Shown in pieces: positions 17,454 through 24,629 of a DNA stretch of 64,000 nt. This DNA is from SZUA-584 sp040768905 (GTDB lineage: Bacteria > Bacillota > Clostridia > Christensenellales > SZUA-584). The notes under the pieces were generated by a model. The model was given only the letters and a program-made list of their open reading frames with translations. It made no database searches and had not been told where the DNA came from. The stretch is from positions 1,240,001-1,304,000 of the forward strand of contig JAXGMA010000001.1 of assembly GCA_040768905.1 (NCBI GenBank). Reading direction: 5' to 3'. Positions within the stretch are counted from its first letter, which is position 1. Each line of letters starts with the position of its first letter. The position numbers were made by a program, and so were the translations under genes.

Positions 17454-19097
17454 TCAATCGCTGTTTTTGACTGTTTTATAGTGCTTGTGCCCGCCCGATA
17501 GATTGTAAACCTCTTTGAAGCCCTGCGCGAGCAATATGTTCTGGGCCGCGTTGCCCGTCACGCCCTTGTTGCAGTATGTGACCGCCACAGCGTCTTTATT
17601 GAGTTTGTCGGTCGTTTGTCTCAATTGCGCGTGCGGTATGCTTTTCGCTGATTCAATATGGGCGTCACTGTACTGCTCAGTCTCTCTTGCATCTATCAGC
17701 GTATACTCTCTGCCGGAGCGCATCAGTGCGTCAAGCGCCTTTGCGTCCATGAGCGGCCGCCCGCGGCTGATGGCGTTTTCCAGTATCATACCGGAGTATA
17801 TCACGGGATCTTTGGCCGTTGAATACGGCGGCGCATACGCAAGGTCAAGATGCGGTAGGTCTTTGGCCTTGGCGCCGAAGGTGATGGCCGTTGCAAACAC
17901 GTCGATGCGCTTGTCAACGCCGTCATAGCCCACGATCTGCGCACCGAGAAGCCGGCCCGTCGCTTTGTCAGCAACGGTTTTGATGACCATCTCTTTGCCG
18001 CCAAGGTATTCAGGCCTACCTGGTTTTATGTTGTGGCTGACTGCGATATCAAAACCCTCGGCTGCCGCCTCGCGCTCACCAAGGCCGGTGTGCGCAACAC
18101 ACATATCAAATATCCGGAAAATACCTGTGCCGAGGATGCCTTGGAATTCAAGGCCGCCTCCAGTTATAACATCGCCCGTGATGCGGCCTGTTTTGTTGGC
18201 TGTGGAACCAAGCGGGCAATAAACAGGCTTCCCCGTGATCAGCTGGATCTGCTCGGCGCAGTCTCCGCAGGCATAAATATCTTTCATGTTGGTGCGCATA
18301 AACCGATCGACACTTATGGCTCCAGTTTCTCCGAGCAGAATGCCTGCCTCTTTCGCAAGCGAAACGTTCGGGCGCACACCGGTGCACACAAGCACCATGT
18401 CAGCTTCAACAGCTTGCCCGCCTAAAAAAACAACGGCGCTGCGGCTGATTTCCTTAACGTCCGCTCCTGTTATGACCGGCACACCTTTGTCTTTTATATA
18501 TTTCTTCACATATACGGCCATATCGCTGTCAAGGCGCGGCGCGACCTGCTGCATTTTTTCGATCAGTGTGACATCCATGCCAATGTGCCGCAGGTTCTCG
18601 CAGACTTCAAGCCCGATATAACCGCTGCCGATGATAGCGGCTCTTTGCGGTTTACTCTCGTCAATAAAGGCTTTGATACGGCGCATGTCCGCAATGCTGC
18701 GTAAAGTAAAGACGTGCGGCTGTGCAATGCCCTTTATCGGCGGTACGGCCGCCACAGCGCCCGTCGCCAGGACCAGCTTATCATAGGTGTCAGTCATGAC
18801 AGCTTGCGTATCAAGGTTTTTGACAACGATCTGCTTATTGCCGGTGTTGATACTTAACACCTCATGGCGCGTAAGCACGTCCACATTGTATTTGTTTTTA
18901 AAGAAAACCGTATCGCGCGGTGTGAGCTGCGCAATGTCCTTGACTTCTCCGCCCAGATAATAAGGCATGCCGCAGCCCGAATATGAGATGTCTTTATCTT
19001 TTTCATAGATAACGATATCAGCGCTCTCGTCATTTCTGCGCGCTTTCGCCGCTGCCGACGTTCCCGCCGCCACAGCGCCGATAATCAAAATCCTCAT
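17454..19097 (-). CDS. CoA-disulfide/persulfide reductase with rhodanese domain
   Basis: Flavoprotein of 547 residues of the pyridine nucleotide-disulfide oxidoreductase class fused to a rhodanese. ILIIGAVAAGTSAAAKARR binds FAD; SYSGCGMPYYLGG holds the single redox Cys (near 43) of CoA-disulfide reductases; IIGSGYIGLEVCENL binds NAD(P)H; ACGDCAEQ is the second FAD contact. The C-terminal rhodanese domain (about 455-547) has the active-site loop YCNKGVTGN. CoADR-rhodanese fusions reduce CoA disulfide, CoA persulfide or polysulfide. The start overlaps the DUF2703 stop by 4 nt, so the gene belongs to the thioredoxin-CcdA-DUF2703 operon and probably handles thiol or sulfur stress. Confidence 0.9.
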   Translation of the reverse strand: MRILIIGAVAAGTSAAAKARRNDESADIVIYEKDKDISYSGCGMPYYLGGEVKDIAQLTPRDTVFFKNKYNVDVLTRHEVLSINTGNKQIVVKNLDTQAVMTDTYDKLVLATGAVAAVPPIKGIAQPHVFTLRSIADMRRIKAFIDESKPQRAAIIGSGYIGLEVCENLRHIGMDVTLIEKMQQVAPRLDSDMAVYVKKYIKDKGVPVITGADVKEISRSAVVFLGGQAVEADMVLVCTGVRPNVSLAKEAGILLGETGAISVDRFMRTNMKDIYACGDCAEQIQLITGKPVYCPLGSTANKTGRITGDVITGGGLEFQGILGTGIFRIFDMCVAHTGLGEREAAAEGFDIAVSHNIKPGRPEYLGGKEMVIKTVADKATGRLLGAQIVGYDGVDKRIDVFATAITFGAKAKDLPHLDLAYAPPYSTAKDPVIYSGMILENAISRGRPLMDAKALDALMRSGREYTLIDARETEQYSDAHIESAKSIPHAQLRQTTDKLNKDAVAVTYCNKGVTGNAAQNILLAQGFKEVYNLSGGHKHYKTVKNSD

Positions 19098-19537
19098 GAT
19101 CCTGCCCGGCCGGCTTCAAGCCTATCAAAGAATTCTTTTAGGTTTTCCGGCAACACATATGGCGCATGTCTTTTTGCAGGGGCACCAGCATAGACCGTTT
19201 TTAATATGGCGTTTACGATCATTGTCTTCGGCGGCGAAGTATATTGTTTGCCTTCGTGATCAAACACACGGCAATCCACACTTTTGCCGCATAGGCTGCC
19301 GCAGTCGCAGCAGCCTGATTCGTGCACCTCATCCATGATATCAACGCCGTTGACACGTATGGTGGGCGAACTTCTAAACTCATGCTTGACCGCGAGCTCT
19401 TTGGATGTGATGTTGATTTTGTTGACGATGATCTCATACCCTGCCGTTTCAAGCACTGAAGTCACTTCGCTGACTGCCGCGTCAAGATTCTCATCTGCCC
19501 CCTGACACCTTTGGCAAACACTTAAATCAAGAAACAA
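19094..19537 (-). CDS. DUF2703 thioredoxin-like protein; N-terminus extends upstream without a start codon
   Basis: The TTG-initiated frame gives 147 residues with the DUF2703 pattern VCQRCQGADENLDAAV (CxxC plus acidic helix), SSPTIRVNGVDI, then SGCCDCGSLCG and CRVF. DUF2703 proteins have a thioredoxin-like fold, and their function is unproven. The same frame stays open upstream of the TTG to 19609, encoding about 24 further codons including a Cys-rich CCDCGCSC stretch and KKITIDF, which would complete the first beta-strand. No ATG, GTG or TTG lies in that extension. An ATG at 19610 is in the wrong frame by one base. A one-base indel or a non-standard start is therefore likely. It overlaps the CoADR gene by 4 nt. 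Confidence 0.75.
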   Translation of the reverse strand: MFLDLSVCQRCQGADENLDAAVSEVTSVLETAGYEIIVNKINITSKELAVKHEFRSSPTIRVNGVDIMDEVHESGCCDCGSLCGKSVDCRVFDHEGKQYTSPPKTMIVNAILKTVYAGAPAKRHAPYVLPENLKEFFDRLEAGRAGS

Positions 19538-19694
19538 AAAATCAATCGTGATTTTTTTTGTTTCAGTGCAGCTGCATCCGCAATCACAACAATTTTCTTT
19601 TATTTTGCATCACTGCTTTCTTATTTATTTTATAGACCGTTCATCAAATGATTAAAATTTCTTTTTTTTGCAAGTACTCACCAGCCGGCAGGTT

Positions 19695-20399
19695 TTAAAA
19701 CCCCAGATAAAGCAAGTAAAAACCAATAAGAAGCATCGCGCTGCCAAGGATGATCCTGAGAACCTTACTGAATGTGCCGTATTTCCCGCTTGCCGTGAGT
19801 TTTTGCACAAAACCGACAGATGTGCCTGCAACAATCACAAGCACGCTGTGGCCGATCGCATAGAGCAGCAACAGCAGTATGCCCATGAGGAGACTGCCTC
19901 CTTGCGCCACCATGGCAAGCAGCACGACAAGAACAGGCGTTGCACACGGAGAGGAAAAAAGGCCGCCGAGCGTTCCTGCCAGCAAGGCGCCGAAGTACCC
20001 GCGTCTTTTATTCTTGCTTATCGCATAGGTAGCCGGTATGAAGTTGAATACCTCCCAGATCTGGAGCGCCATCAGTATCATAAGCACACCAAGAACGATA
20101 AACCACCAAGAACCCGTGCCTTGCATGAGCTGCCCGAGCAAGGACGCTGCTGTTCCGAGTGCAGTAAAAGTGATGGCCATGCCGGCTGCGAAAACAAGCG
20201 ACATACGAAAAGCTCTTCTTGTATCCTTGTGGCCCGTACCGCCTACATACCCGACCACAAGCGGAACACTCGCAAGCGCGCAAGGCATGAATGACGTTAA
20301 CGCGCCGGCTAGCAGTGCAAGAAGAGGCGCAAGCCAAAGATTTTGTGACATTGATTGGGCAAGCGATTCGAGCCACTGATTGAGCGCCGCCTCCATCAT
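19695..20399 (-). CDS. ccdA: CcdA/DsbD-type membrane thiol-disulfide carrier
   Basis: Polytopic membrane protein of 234 residues of the CcdA family, which carries reducing equivalents from cytoplasmic thioredoxin across the membrane. About six helices are predicted. The two redox cysteines sit in the family settings LTSFMPCALASVPL (helix 1) and LFSSPCATPVLVV (helix 4). The start overlaps the preceding thioredoxin gene by 4 nt, so the extracytoplasmic thioredoxin is its likely partner. No cytochrome c maturation gene is near, which argues for a general or metalloid-linked reducing role. Confidence 0.9.
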   Translation of the reverse strand: MMEAALNQWLESLAQSMSQNLWLAPLLALLAGALTSFMPCALASVPLVVGYVGGTGHKDTRRAFRMSLVFAAGMAITFTALGTAASLLGQLMQGTGSWWFIVLGVLMILMALQIWEVFNFIPATYAISKNKRRGYFGALLAGTLGGLFSSPCATPVLVVLLAMVAQGGSLLMGILLLLLYAIGHSVLVIVAGTSVGFVQKLTASGKYGTFSKVLRIILGSAMLLIGFYLLYLGF

Positions 20400-20929
20400 T
20401 CCATCCCCATCTCTTCCAACACAGATAAAAGCTGTTCTTTTGTCATGCCCCCCACATGGGCCGTTAAGATGTGTTCGCCTTCCTCGTTTGCGTAGCGGTA
20501 AAGCCTAAGGCCGATCGGGCTCTGCGGATCAAAAGGTTTTCCGTTTGCATCGAAAAAGAACTGTGTGGGGATAGCGCTTATCCTGTAACCTTGTGCATAC
20601 TCCGGGTTCTTCCAGACGTCAACGAACTTAATGATAGCCCTGCCGCGCAGATCACGGTTCAATTCCTCAAGCACAGGCGCCATTTCCTTACAAGGCGCGC
20701 ATGCGTCTGCCCCAAAGTCTATAATAATGGGCAGGCCGTAAGATTTGAGCTGTTCAAGATCTATGGGCCCTGCAGCATGCAGCGCAAAATCGCTGTCGTC
20801 ATCGGCAACCGGGGCCGGCTGTTGCGATTCTGCGTTCTTCAAAAACCAAATCAAGGCCACAGCAAGCACAATGGCTATAGGAACAACGATTTTGAATAAC
20901 TTCTTCCTGTTCATCTTTTCCCGAGTCAT
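20396..20929 (-). CDS. Membrane-anchored thioredoxin-like protein
   Basis: Protein of 177 residues with an N-terminal membrane anchor (FKIVVPIAIVLAVALIWFL, residues about 12-30), a short acidic linker and a thioredoxin domain. The active site is GADACAPCKEM (CxxC near residues 83-86), and the cis-Pro is in AIPTQFFF. The domain would face outside the membrane. An AAGAAGG ribosome binding site lies 8 nt before the ATG. First gene of the redox operon; it probably receives electrons from CcdA and delivers them to an unknown extracytoplasmic or membrane target. Confidence 0.9.
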   Translation of the reverse strand: MTREKMNRKKLFKIVVPIAIVLAVALIWFLKNAESQQPAPVADDDSDFALHAAGPIDLEQLKSYGLPIIIDFGADACAPCKEMAPVLEELNRDLRGRAIIKFVDVWKNPEYAQGYRISAIPTQFFFDANGKPFDPQSPIGLRLYRYANEEGEHILTAHVGGMTKEQLLSVLEEMGME

Positions 20930-20961
20930 TTTTTTAACCTTCTTTGATATTTGTTGTTTAA

Positions 20962-20996
20962 ATGATACCCAACATATTGATATCCGTCAATATGTT
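20962..20996 (-). promoter_or_regulatory. Redox-operon promoter overlapped by a perfect dyad (ArsR-like operator)
   Basis: On the minus strand TTGACG (20990-20985), a 17-nt spacer and TATCAT (20967-20962) form a SigA-type promoter 33 nt before the thioredoxin start. AACATATTGA (20971-20980) and TCAATATGTT (20987-20996) are perfect 10-bp inverted arms around a 6-nt centre and cover the -35 element and spacer, as expected for a repressor site. The size and ATTGA/TCAAT core resemble ArsR/SmtB-family operators. No regulator gene is adjacent. Confidence 0.7.
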
Positions 20997-21070
20997 TTTT
21001 TGTGTCACCGCGCGGGCTTATTCTTCATAAATATAATGGGTAAGAATATGATGAAAGGAGAGATCCGAGC

Positions 21071-21406
21071 ATGATTCCAAAAACGGCATTGCAGCAGCTT
21101 GCGGCAGCGATCAAGTCAACACCCGAATATGCGCAAATTATTGACCTTCGTAAAAGGATATTTGCCGATCCTCACCTTGGCAGTTTGATGCAAAGTTTTG
21201 AAAGGGAACACACAAGGATTTTCCGCTCAGACATCAAAGAAAATGAATCAGAGCTATATCTTAAGAAACTTTATGCCGACCATCAACGGTTTCTTGAACA
21301 AGAACCGATCCGCGACTACATCAAAGCAACGCAAAAATACCATGAAATGATATCCGGTTTTATGGATTATTTGAACCAGCTGCTTAGTATCGGCCAAGGG
21401 CGCTGA
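21071..21406 (+). CDS. YlbF/YmcA family regulator
   Basis: All-helical protein of 111 residues of the Com_YlbF family. In Bacillus, YlbF, YmcA and YaaT form a complex that directs RNase Y and affects sporulation and competence. The sequence is typical: PEYAQIIDLRKRIFADPHLGSLMQSFE, then a second amphipathic helix and LEQEPIRDYIKATQKYHEMISGFMDYL. An AAAGGAG ribosome binding site precedes the ATG. Monocistronic, closed by a clear terminator. Which paralogue it represents cannot be told. Confidence 0.82.
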   Translation: MIPKTALQQLAAAIKSTPEYAQIIDLRKRIFADPHLGSLMQSFEREHTRIFRSDIKENESELYLKKLYADHQRFLEQEPIRDYIKATQKYHEMISGFMDYLNQLLSIGQGR

Positions 21407-21420
21407 TAACCAAAGAATGA

Positions 21421-21458
21421 AAACCGGCTTAAGCGTTCATAGCCTAAAGCCGGTTTTA
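21421..21458 (+). terminator. Rho-independent terminator after ylbF-like gene
   Basis: AACCGGCTT and AAGCCGGTT form a 9-bp stem followed by TTTTAT, starting 15 nt after the stop. The flanking A-tract also lets it act on the convergent minus-strand gene at 21484. Confidence 0.85.
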
Positions 21459-21483
21459 TACGATTTTATGTGGATAAGGCTGT

Positions 21484-21927
21484 CTACACTTCGTCATAGT
21501 CCGCCATATCATTGTATACGGCCATGTCATCCATTTCGTTATCCATATCATCAAAATCCGCGACCATATCCCAGCTTCCAGGCACACCGTACCATCCGTC
21601 AAAATCCGCTGCACCTATCATCGGGTAATCGTCTACGCCGATATACTCACATCTGCCGAACCTGTCGCAGCATACGCCGAAACGGTTACAGCATCTGCCG
21701 AACCTGTCAACAAAATAGCACCTTTCACGCGGAAAACCAAAAAAAGGCGGTGCCACTATCGGAAAACGCCTTATTGGCGCGACACGCGGGAAACGTGCAC
21801 GTGGTATTCTTCTGCGCGGGAAATGTGCACGCGGAACAGCACGACGGGGAAACCGGCCTCGCGGAAAAGAGGGCGGGCGCTGTGCTGTCTGCAAAAATCT
21901 GCCGCTTGTGTTTGAACCATCAGACAT
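21484..21927 (-). CDS. Charge-segregated, Cys-rich protein of unknown function
   Basis: No family recognised. The ATG has an excellent GGAAGGAG ribosome binding site 7 nt away, which makes this a real gene of 147 residues. It has three blocks. Residues about 17-68 are Pro/Arg/Phe-rich with repeats of the type FPRGRFPRR and almost no acidic residues. Residues about 69-93 hold seven Cys in near-repeats of CxxRFGxC (RCYFVDRFGRC, CNRFGVC, CDRFGRC). Residues about 95-147 are acidic and rich in Asp and Met with DDMDNEMDDM. There is no signal peptide or membrane segment. Low complexity, disulfide potential and a spore-forming host suggest a spore-coat or other self-assembling structural protein, but that is a guess. 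Confidence 0.7.
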   Translation of the reverse strand: MSDGSNTSGRFLQTAQRPPSFPRGRFPRRAVPRAHFPRRRIPRARFPRVAPIRRFPIVAPPFFGFPRERCYFVDRFGRCCNRFGVCCDRFGRCEYIGVDDYPMIGAADFDGWYGVPGSWDMVADFDDMDNEMDDMAVYNDMADYDEV

Positions 21928-22111
21928 ATCTTTACTCCTTCCATATCATATATGTCGTTTGCTGATGTATACTATGAGTTCTGTTCTCAATATGTTCTTT
22001 AAAACCTCTGCATGATTTTTTATTAAATATCGATTGTATGATTTTTCAAATAAACCGATTGATAAATACAAATGAATCTGTAAAAAATAATGACAAAAGG
22101 AGGCCATGTAA

Positions 22112-22405
22112 ATGAAAAAAGTGTTAATTGCGATGATGGTTATTTTGATGTCGTTTGCCGTGTTGGCCGGTTGTGCGCCTGATAACAGAAACGCTGCCCC
22201 AACACCTCTGCTACCGACACCAGTAATAACACCGGGCATGACGCCCAGCCCACTTATTGAGGATCCCGAATTGCCGCAGGGTCTTGATCCTGCACAGGAT
22301 ATGCAAAACGGCGTTAACGGCGGCGCAGGTGCCGGCGGCGGTGCGGGTGCTGGCGGCGGCGCAGGTGCTGGCGGCGCAGGCGGCATCGGCGGCGGCGGCA
22401 TGTAG
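22112..22405 (+). CDS. Small lipoprotein with Gly/Ala-repeat tail
   Basis: Predicted lipoprotein of 97 residues. MKKVLIAMMVILMSFAVLAGC is a signal peptide with lipobox LAGC (Cys-21). A Pro/Thr-rich linker follows (TPLLPTPVITPGMTPSP), then DPELPQGLDPAQDMQ, and a C-terminal tail of GGAGAG repeats from about residue 69. An AAGGAGG box precedes the ATG. No folded domain is visible, so the mature protein is probably an extended surface peptide. Its linker resembles that of the DUF3048 lipoprotein. Function unknown. Confidence 0.75.
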   Translation: MKKVLIAMMVILMSFAVLAGCAPDNRNAAPTPLLPTPVITPGMTPSPLIEDPELPQGLDPAQDMQNGVNGGAGAGGGAGAGGGAGAGGAGGIGGGGM

Positions 22406-22452
22406 TCAGTTTAGTCTTCAATATGTAAAAGCATAAAGCATCGTAACGAATT

Positions 22453-22496
22453 TGCCCCAGTCTATCCTTAAAACATAAGGAAACGGGGCATTTTTT
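22453..22496 (+). terminator. Rho-independent terminator after the small lipoprotein gene
   Basis: TGCCCC pairs with GGGGCA, enclosing an inner TCCTTA/TAAGGA stem, and is followed directly by TTTTTT. It lies 47 nt after the stop. Confidence 0.85.
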
Positions 22497-22506
22497 CATA
22501 TCCTCA

Positions 22507-22584
22507 TACGAGCCGAAAAAACAAACAGTCAGCACCTATAAGCTGTACGAGCCGAAAAAACAAACAGTCAGTACATATAAGCTG
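22507..22584 (+). repeat. Two tandem copies of a 39-bp repeat
   Basis: Copies at 22507-22545 and 22546-22584 differ at two positions, and a degenerate third copy begins at 22585. The unit is 13 codons long; on the plus strand it reads YEPKKQTVSTYKL twice without stops, but no start codon exists in that frame after the TAA at 22444. It lies between two terminators of convergent genes. Confidence 0.85.
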
Positions 22585-22596
22585 TACGCGCCCAAG

Positions 22597-22634
22597 AAAA
22601 AACAAGACATCCATCATGGATATCTTGTTTTTTT
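22597..22634 (-). terminator. Rho-independent terminator of pckA
   Basis: On the minus strand AACAAGATATCC and GGATGTCTTGTT pair with one internal mismatch region, followed by TTTTTC. It lies 16 nt after the pckA stop. The A-tract on the other side makes it potentially bidirectional. Confidence 0.8.
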
Positions 22635-22649
22635 CATGACCATTTATGT

Positions 22650-24449
22650 CTATGCCATATTTTTCACGCGCTGTTCCAATGCTGCAAGCTGTTTTTTAAG
22701 CTCCTGCGGCATTCTGTTGCCGAATTTGTCATAATGTTCTTTGATTGATTCGATTTCTGTAAGCCATTCTTCTTTTTCGATATGCAATAGCGCATCCATG
22801 TCTGCATCGCTGACATCAAGGCCTTCAAGGTACAGATCTTCTTTTGTCGGCAGGTAACCTATCGCAGTTTTCTGGGCGCTGGTTTTTCCTGCCACACGTT
22901 CAACCACCCATTTTAGGACGCGGCTGTTTTCACCAAAGCCCGGCCATAACCATTTTCCGTTTTCGTCCTTACGGAACCAGTTGACATAAAAGATTTTCGG
23001 AAGCTTGCTTGCATCCGCACTTGCCCCGAGATCAAGCCAGTGCTGCAGATAGTCACAGATGTTGTAACCGCAGAACGGCAGCATCGCAAACGGATCGCGC
23101 CGCACCTGACCGATCTTAGCAGAAATGGCGGCAGCAGTGATTTCAGATCCCATAATAGAGCCGACAAATACGCCGTGATTCCAGTCAAAACTTTCATGCA
23201 CAAGCGGAATAGTATGCGGGCGGCGTCCGCCGATCAGGATGGCGGAAATAGGAACACCTTTGGGGTCTTCCCATTCCGGCGCAATAACCGGGCACTGGCC
23301 TGCCGGCGTTGTGAAACGGGCATTCGGGTGCGCCGCCTTATCTTTGCTGCCATGCGTCCAGTCTTTGCCCTTCCAGTCGATAAGGTGTTCAGGCGCTTTT
23401 GTACCGTTATCTTCCCACCAAACATCTTGATCATCCGTCAAGGCCACATTGGTGAATATGGTGTTTTTTTGGATCATTTTTACCGCATTGGGGTTTGAAT
23501 CTTCGGATGTTCCCGGAGCGACGCCGAAAAAACCGTATTCGGGATTGATCGCATAAAGCCTTCCGTCATCTCCGAATTTCATCCACGCTATGTCATCGCC
23601 GATCGTCTCGACCTTCCAGCCGGGAATTGTCGGAATCAGCATCGCCAGGTTCGTTTTTCCGCATGCACTTGGGAAGGCGCCTGTAATATACGTCTTGTTG
23701 CCCTCAGGATCTGTCAAACGCAGTATCAGCATATGCTCCGCAAGCCAGCCTTCGTCTCTGGCCTGCACCGAGGCGATACGCAGCGCAAAACACTTTTTAC
23801 CAAGCAGCGCATTGCCGCCATAGCCCGAGCCGAACGACCAAATAAGCCTTTCCTCGGGAAAGTGGCTGATGTACTTTTTCTCGATGGGCGCACACGGCCA
23901 AGCCACATCCTGCTGCCCTTTTTCAAGCGGCGCGCCAATGGAGTGCAGGCACGGCACGAATTCACCGTCTTCACCCAATATGTCAAGCACAGCTTTGCCC
24001 ATACGTGTCATGATGCGCATGTTGGCAACGACATACGGGCTGTCCGTCAGCTCAACGCCGATTTTGGAAATGCGCGAACCGATCGGCCCCATGGAGAACG
24101 GGATCACATAAAGCGTCCTTCCCTTCATGCAACCCTTAAAAAGATCAGTCATTGTTTTTTTAAGCTCGACCGGATCTATCCAGTTGTTGGTCAGCCCGGC
24201 CTGATCCTGTGTTTTTGATGCAATATACGTTCTGTCTTCTACGCGAGCAACGTCTGAAGGATCGCTGCGGAAAAGGTAACAGTTTGGGCGTTTGACCGGG
24301 TCAAGCGGAGTTGCCGCACCGCTGTCAACCATCTCTTTGAGAAGCGTTGCGTTTTCTTCCTCCGAACCGTCACACCAGTAAACCTGATCCGGCTGGCATA
24401 ATTGTTCAACTTCCTTGACCCATTCGAGCAGTTTTTTGTGTCTGGTCAT
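22650..24449 (-). CDS. pckA: Phosphoenolpyruvate carboxykinase (GTP)
   Basis: GTP-type PEPCK interconverts oxaloacetate plus GTP and phosphoenolpyruvate plus GDP and CO2; in anaerobes it works in gluconeogenesis or in PEP carboxylation. The 599-residue length fits the GTP class. GAFPSACGKTNLAML (near 275) is the kinase-1a loop with the GTP-class reactive Cys, and GDDIAWMKF is the metal-binding kinase-2 region. RFTTPAGQCP and NWFRKDENGKWLWPGFGEN are further landmarks. A GTG at 24458 overlaps the AAAGGTG ribosome binding site, so the ATG at 24449 is chosen. Single-gene unit with its own promoter and terminator. Confidence 0.96.
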   Translation of the reverse strand: MTRHKKLLEWVKEVEQLCQPDQVYWCDGSEEENATLLKEMVDSGAATPLDPVKRPNCYLFRSDPSDVARVEDRTYIASKTQDQAGLTNNWIDPVELKKTMTDLFKGCMKGRTLYVIPFSMGPIGSRISKIGVELTDSPYVVANMRIMTRMGKAVLDILGEDGEFVPCLHSIGAPLEKGQQDVAWPCAPIEKKYISHFPEERLIWSFGSGYGGNALLGKKCFALRIASVQARDEGWLAEHMLILRLTDPEGNKTYITGAFPSACGKTNLAMLIPTIPGWKVETIGDDIAWMKFGDDGRLYAINPEYGFFGVAPGTSEDSNPNAVKMIQKNTIFTNVALTDDQDVWWEDNGTKAPEHLIDWKGKDWTHGSKDKAAHPNARFTTPAGQCPVIAPEWEDPKGVPISAILIGGRRPHTIPLVHESFDWNHGVFVGSIMGSEITAAAISAKIGQVRRDPFAMLPFCGYNICDYLQHWLDLGASADASKLPKIFYVNWFRKDENGKWLWPGFGENSRVLKWVVERVAGKTSAQKTAIGYLPTKEDLYLEGLDVSDADMDALLHIEKEEWLTEIESIKEHYDKFGNRMPQELKKQLAALEQRVKNMA

Positions 24450-24492
24450 AATAATCACCTTTCAAATTTTTTATAAACTTCGCATTAACATA

Positions 24493-24521
24493 AGCATATA
24501 CTAATCTTGCTGAAATGTAAA
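24493..24521 (-). promoter_or_regulatory. Putative SigA promoter of pckA
   Basis: On the minus strand TTTACA (24521-24516), a 17-nt spacer and TATGCT (24498-24493) lie about 45 nt before the pckA start. The -10 is weak. Confidence 0.4.
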
Positions 24522-24629
24522 GAATTTATACGTGGTTTTTGCATAAGTGAATTATAAATCTTGCAAAATATCATGTGACAGAAGTTAAATTTGCTTTTAT
24601 TGATAAGTATTATGATAATTTTTGCACTT

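Noticed and set aside
22507..22584. Tandem 39-bp units as a small CRISPR array
   Set aside because: Units are directly adjacent with no variable spacers and no cas genes are nearby.
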